Source: Lytechinus pictus
Lineage: Eukaryota > Echinodermata > Echinoidea > Temnopleuroida > Toxopneustidae
DNA length: 64,000 bases
Direction: 5' to 3'
NCBI RefSeq assembly: GCF_037042905.1
Contig: NC_087251.1
Coordinates: 43,091,373-43,155,372 of the forward strand
Part shown: positions 55,938 to 58,900 of the stretch, piece after piece
Layout: each line of letters starts with the position of its first letter
How positions within the stretch are numbered: position 1 is the stretch's first letter
Made by a program: the position numbers and the translations under genes
Notes under the pieces: model-generated
What the model was told of the DNA's origin: nothing
Databases searched by the model: none
Seen by the model: the letters and a program-made list of their open reading frames with translations, nothing else

Positions 55938-58900
55938 GTGTTTAACATTTAGATATTTTCATAATTTCTTTTTACAAGACGGGAGAACTCTTGAGGGCCT
56001 AAGCTCTTAAATTTTGTGAGGTTTTTGTGACTTTTAAAAGTCATCTAATGACAAGGTTACTTCCATGAAGAATGGTGTTCCAAATGACCAACAAAATGAA
56101 ACACCATCCCAGTAAATGTAAGGCTATCAGTGTTGCGGGATACATTGGTATTTTAATCATATTGGTAGATTGGTCATTGTAATCAAGAATGTTGTATCTT
56201 CATCGTCTTCTCTCGTCTGATATTCCATCTCCCGATCTTCTTCCCTCAGGACTCATGCCAACTTCAACTCCAAGGAGGTTGGCCGATCCCTGGCCTCTAC
56301 CATGCTCCGTCTGTTTGACCCTACCATTGAGAATGACCTCGCCCCACCCCAAGAGCCTCATTGTCTCATACCCCTCTACCAGGGGGCCAAGGTACAGGGC
56401 GGGGTCATGCCAGGGGAGCTCCATTACCTCCATTACGGCAAACCCGGTCTTGACATGCCTCTAGAGGTCCAGATGGCACAGGCGGACTATGTAAGTACCA
56501 TCCTTGAATGCTGTAGCGCCTGTATGTTCACTCAGCTACAGCTGGGCTAACGACATACGCAGTGGAGTTACATATTAACTAGTAAATTAAATTATGTAGT
56601 AATATCATTGGTATATCATTGTAGCAACTCTGTTTAAAGGAAGGGGGGGGGGTAATATTTGTTTTCTGTTGTAGTAGGTGCTTGTAGTTTTATCATCCTC
56701 AAGAACTGTTCTGTATAATTTGCTCATTCTCCAAAAGGGATTTATTAGAGCAAATACACTTCAAACTTCAGTCTCATACTTTGGAATCACTGATCAGTGA
56801 TTGGTAAAGAAAGGTTAACAGTAATTTGATTTCAGTTAGTTTCAAGGTATTTCCATAGAGTATGCTTATCCAATCCCCTATATTTGGGGCCTTCAGAATA
56901 TGAAAGTTTGTAATGCTCTCATTTCATCATGGCTCAAGCAGTTCTTGAACTGAAGTAAGAATAGAGAAAAATTTGTGTCGGATGTACAAAAGATGTACAA
57001 AATGATTATACAAGTATATTGAACTGCTCATCAATCAAGTCTTCAAATTACATTTAGATTATGATATATGTGAAAATCATTCAACTTTGCACCCACTCTT
57101 CATGATTACAATACAGTTGATTATTAATGCTTATCCTTAAAATAAGACCCATCGATCTAAGATCCTGTAAAGTTGACTGTCGTCAAGTACATCATAGATA
57201 CAGATTTGCTTCAAATGGTATTTGGGTTATGTGGTTGACATTCTACCTTTGTCTCAAAGTCTATATGATTCCTTGTTTGTATAATCCTAGGGTCGTGAGA
57301 TCATAACAGTGGATTCTCAGCAGAATTACTTCCGGCTTCATCTTAACCACTACTCTAACATCCAGACGGTCACATGCCTCTCCCATCAGGTAAATTACAA
57401 ATGTCTTATTTGTTTGGCATCACCTGTGCCTGGGAGGTGAAAAGTGAACTGAATCACTATGACCTGCAGGTCTGTCCTCCCATTATGACTAGTTGGGGGG
57501 TGTGAAGGTGGACCACTCGATTTCGTGGGTTTCATAACGCTGGATTTTTTCCCCCCTACTCTTACACGAAAGGACCAGTAGTCAGGATTATTGCTAGTCA
57601 AGAAAACATATACACCTAAGGAAAAGTTGTCAATGTGTCTATAGGTATTTCGGATTCAATGACTGAGGTAATAATTTATATATATAACTGCAGAATATTA
57701 CTATCGTTATTGAGTTTATTTCATTTGTCTCATTCCTTTAAATTCCAGCCGATCGACGTGTCCAACCTGTTGTGCCTGTACAACGTCCACGAGAGATTCT
57801 TGAACAACCTGGTATCAAGGTTCGATGAAGGACTCGTCAAAGATCTCTACTCTTACTTCCGAGAGACGTGGAGTCTAGCCATCTTCCATGATAGATTCAC
57901 AGACTTCAGACAGGAGGTCAGAGAGCTCCTTGTCCAGAGACCGGTCAGTACATCACAATCAGAGATTGCACTTCTCAAGATGATTATATTTTGTAATTGT
58001 TTATTTTCCATCAAAGAACAAAATAGCTTTAGGTGGGTGTTTCATAAAGCTGTTCGTAAGATACGAATGACTTTAAGCATGACTGGTGATTCTTTCTTGT
58101 GCTATGATGACCTAAGAACATGTTCCAGCCGTGCGTAAAGTTGTGCGTAACTTTACAAACAGCTTTATGAAACACCCACCAGGAAAAGAAATTGGTTACA
58201 GCAGGAAAGGATCAGTCCGAACAGTGGCTGATCTCGGCAGGGGCGCAAGGGATGCGTCCCCTTTGCATTTTGAGAACCATCCATTGAACATCAATTATAT
58301 AGTATATCAATTATCAAGTATACTGTAATCTAAGGAGGTGGTCATCTGTGCCCCCTCTATTACCAACTTTGCTCTTTGTGCCCCATTTGTTCAGAAAGCT
58401 TGGACCCGCGACTGCTGAAGATCTCTAAGAGCATATTGTACATTCTTTGAAAAGCCCTTTTGTTTGTATTCCAGAAACAAAATACCCCTGGGGCTTCACA
58501 GAAACTGCACCGTTACCCCCCCAGCCACAGGTTTCTGTTAGGACCTAGACCTAAAACCATTCAGCACTATGCTAACTCAGATTTATACAATTTCCTGTGG
58601 CATCAGACGCACACATCTTTGATTCGGGTTTAAGTTAAGCTACATGTGAAGTACAACATTTTCTTTAATACCCCCCCCCCACCATGCTTTGCAATGCTGC
58701 ATCACATTATGTCAAAAGTATGTTTGTGCCATCCTTTATGATGAGCCATAGTAATCAGCTTTTTCTCGCACAAATGACCTAGTATTTTCCTAGGTAGCCT
58801 ACATCTCAAAGTTTGCTACCCGCCAAATTATACCAAGTCTTGACATTGAATCTCTGAATATGCCAGATTCCAAAGTAAAGAAGTTTTTTTTGGTTTGCTT

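Noticed and set aside
55606-56010. 134-residue isoleucine-rich open frame
   Set aside because: Produced by the ATT microsatellite at 55785-55940.
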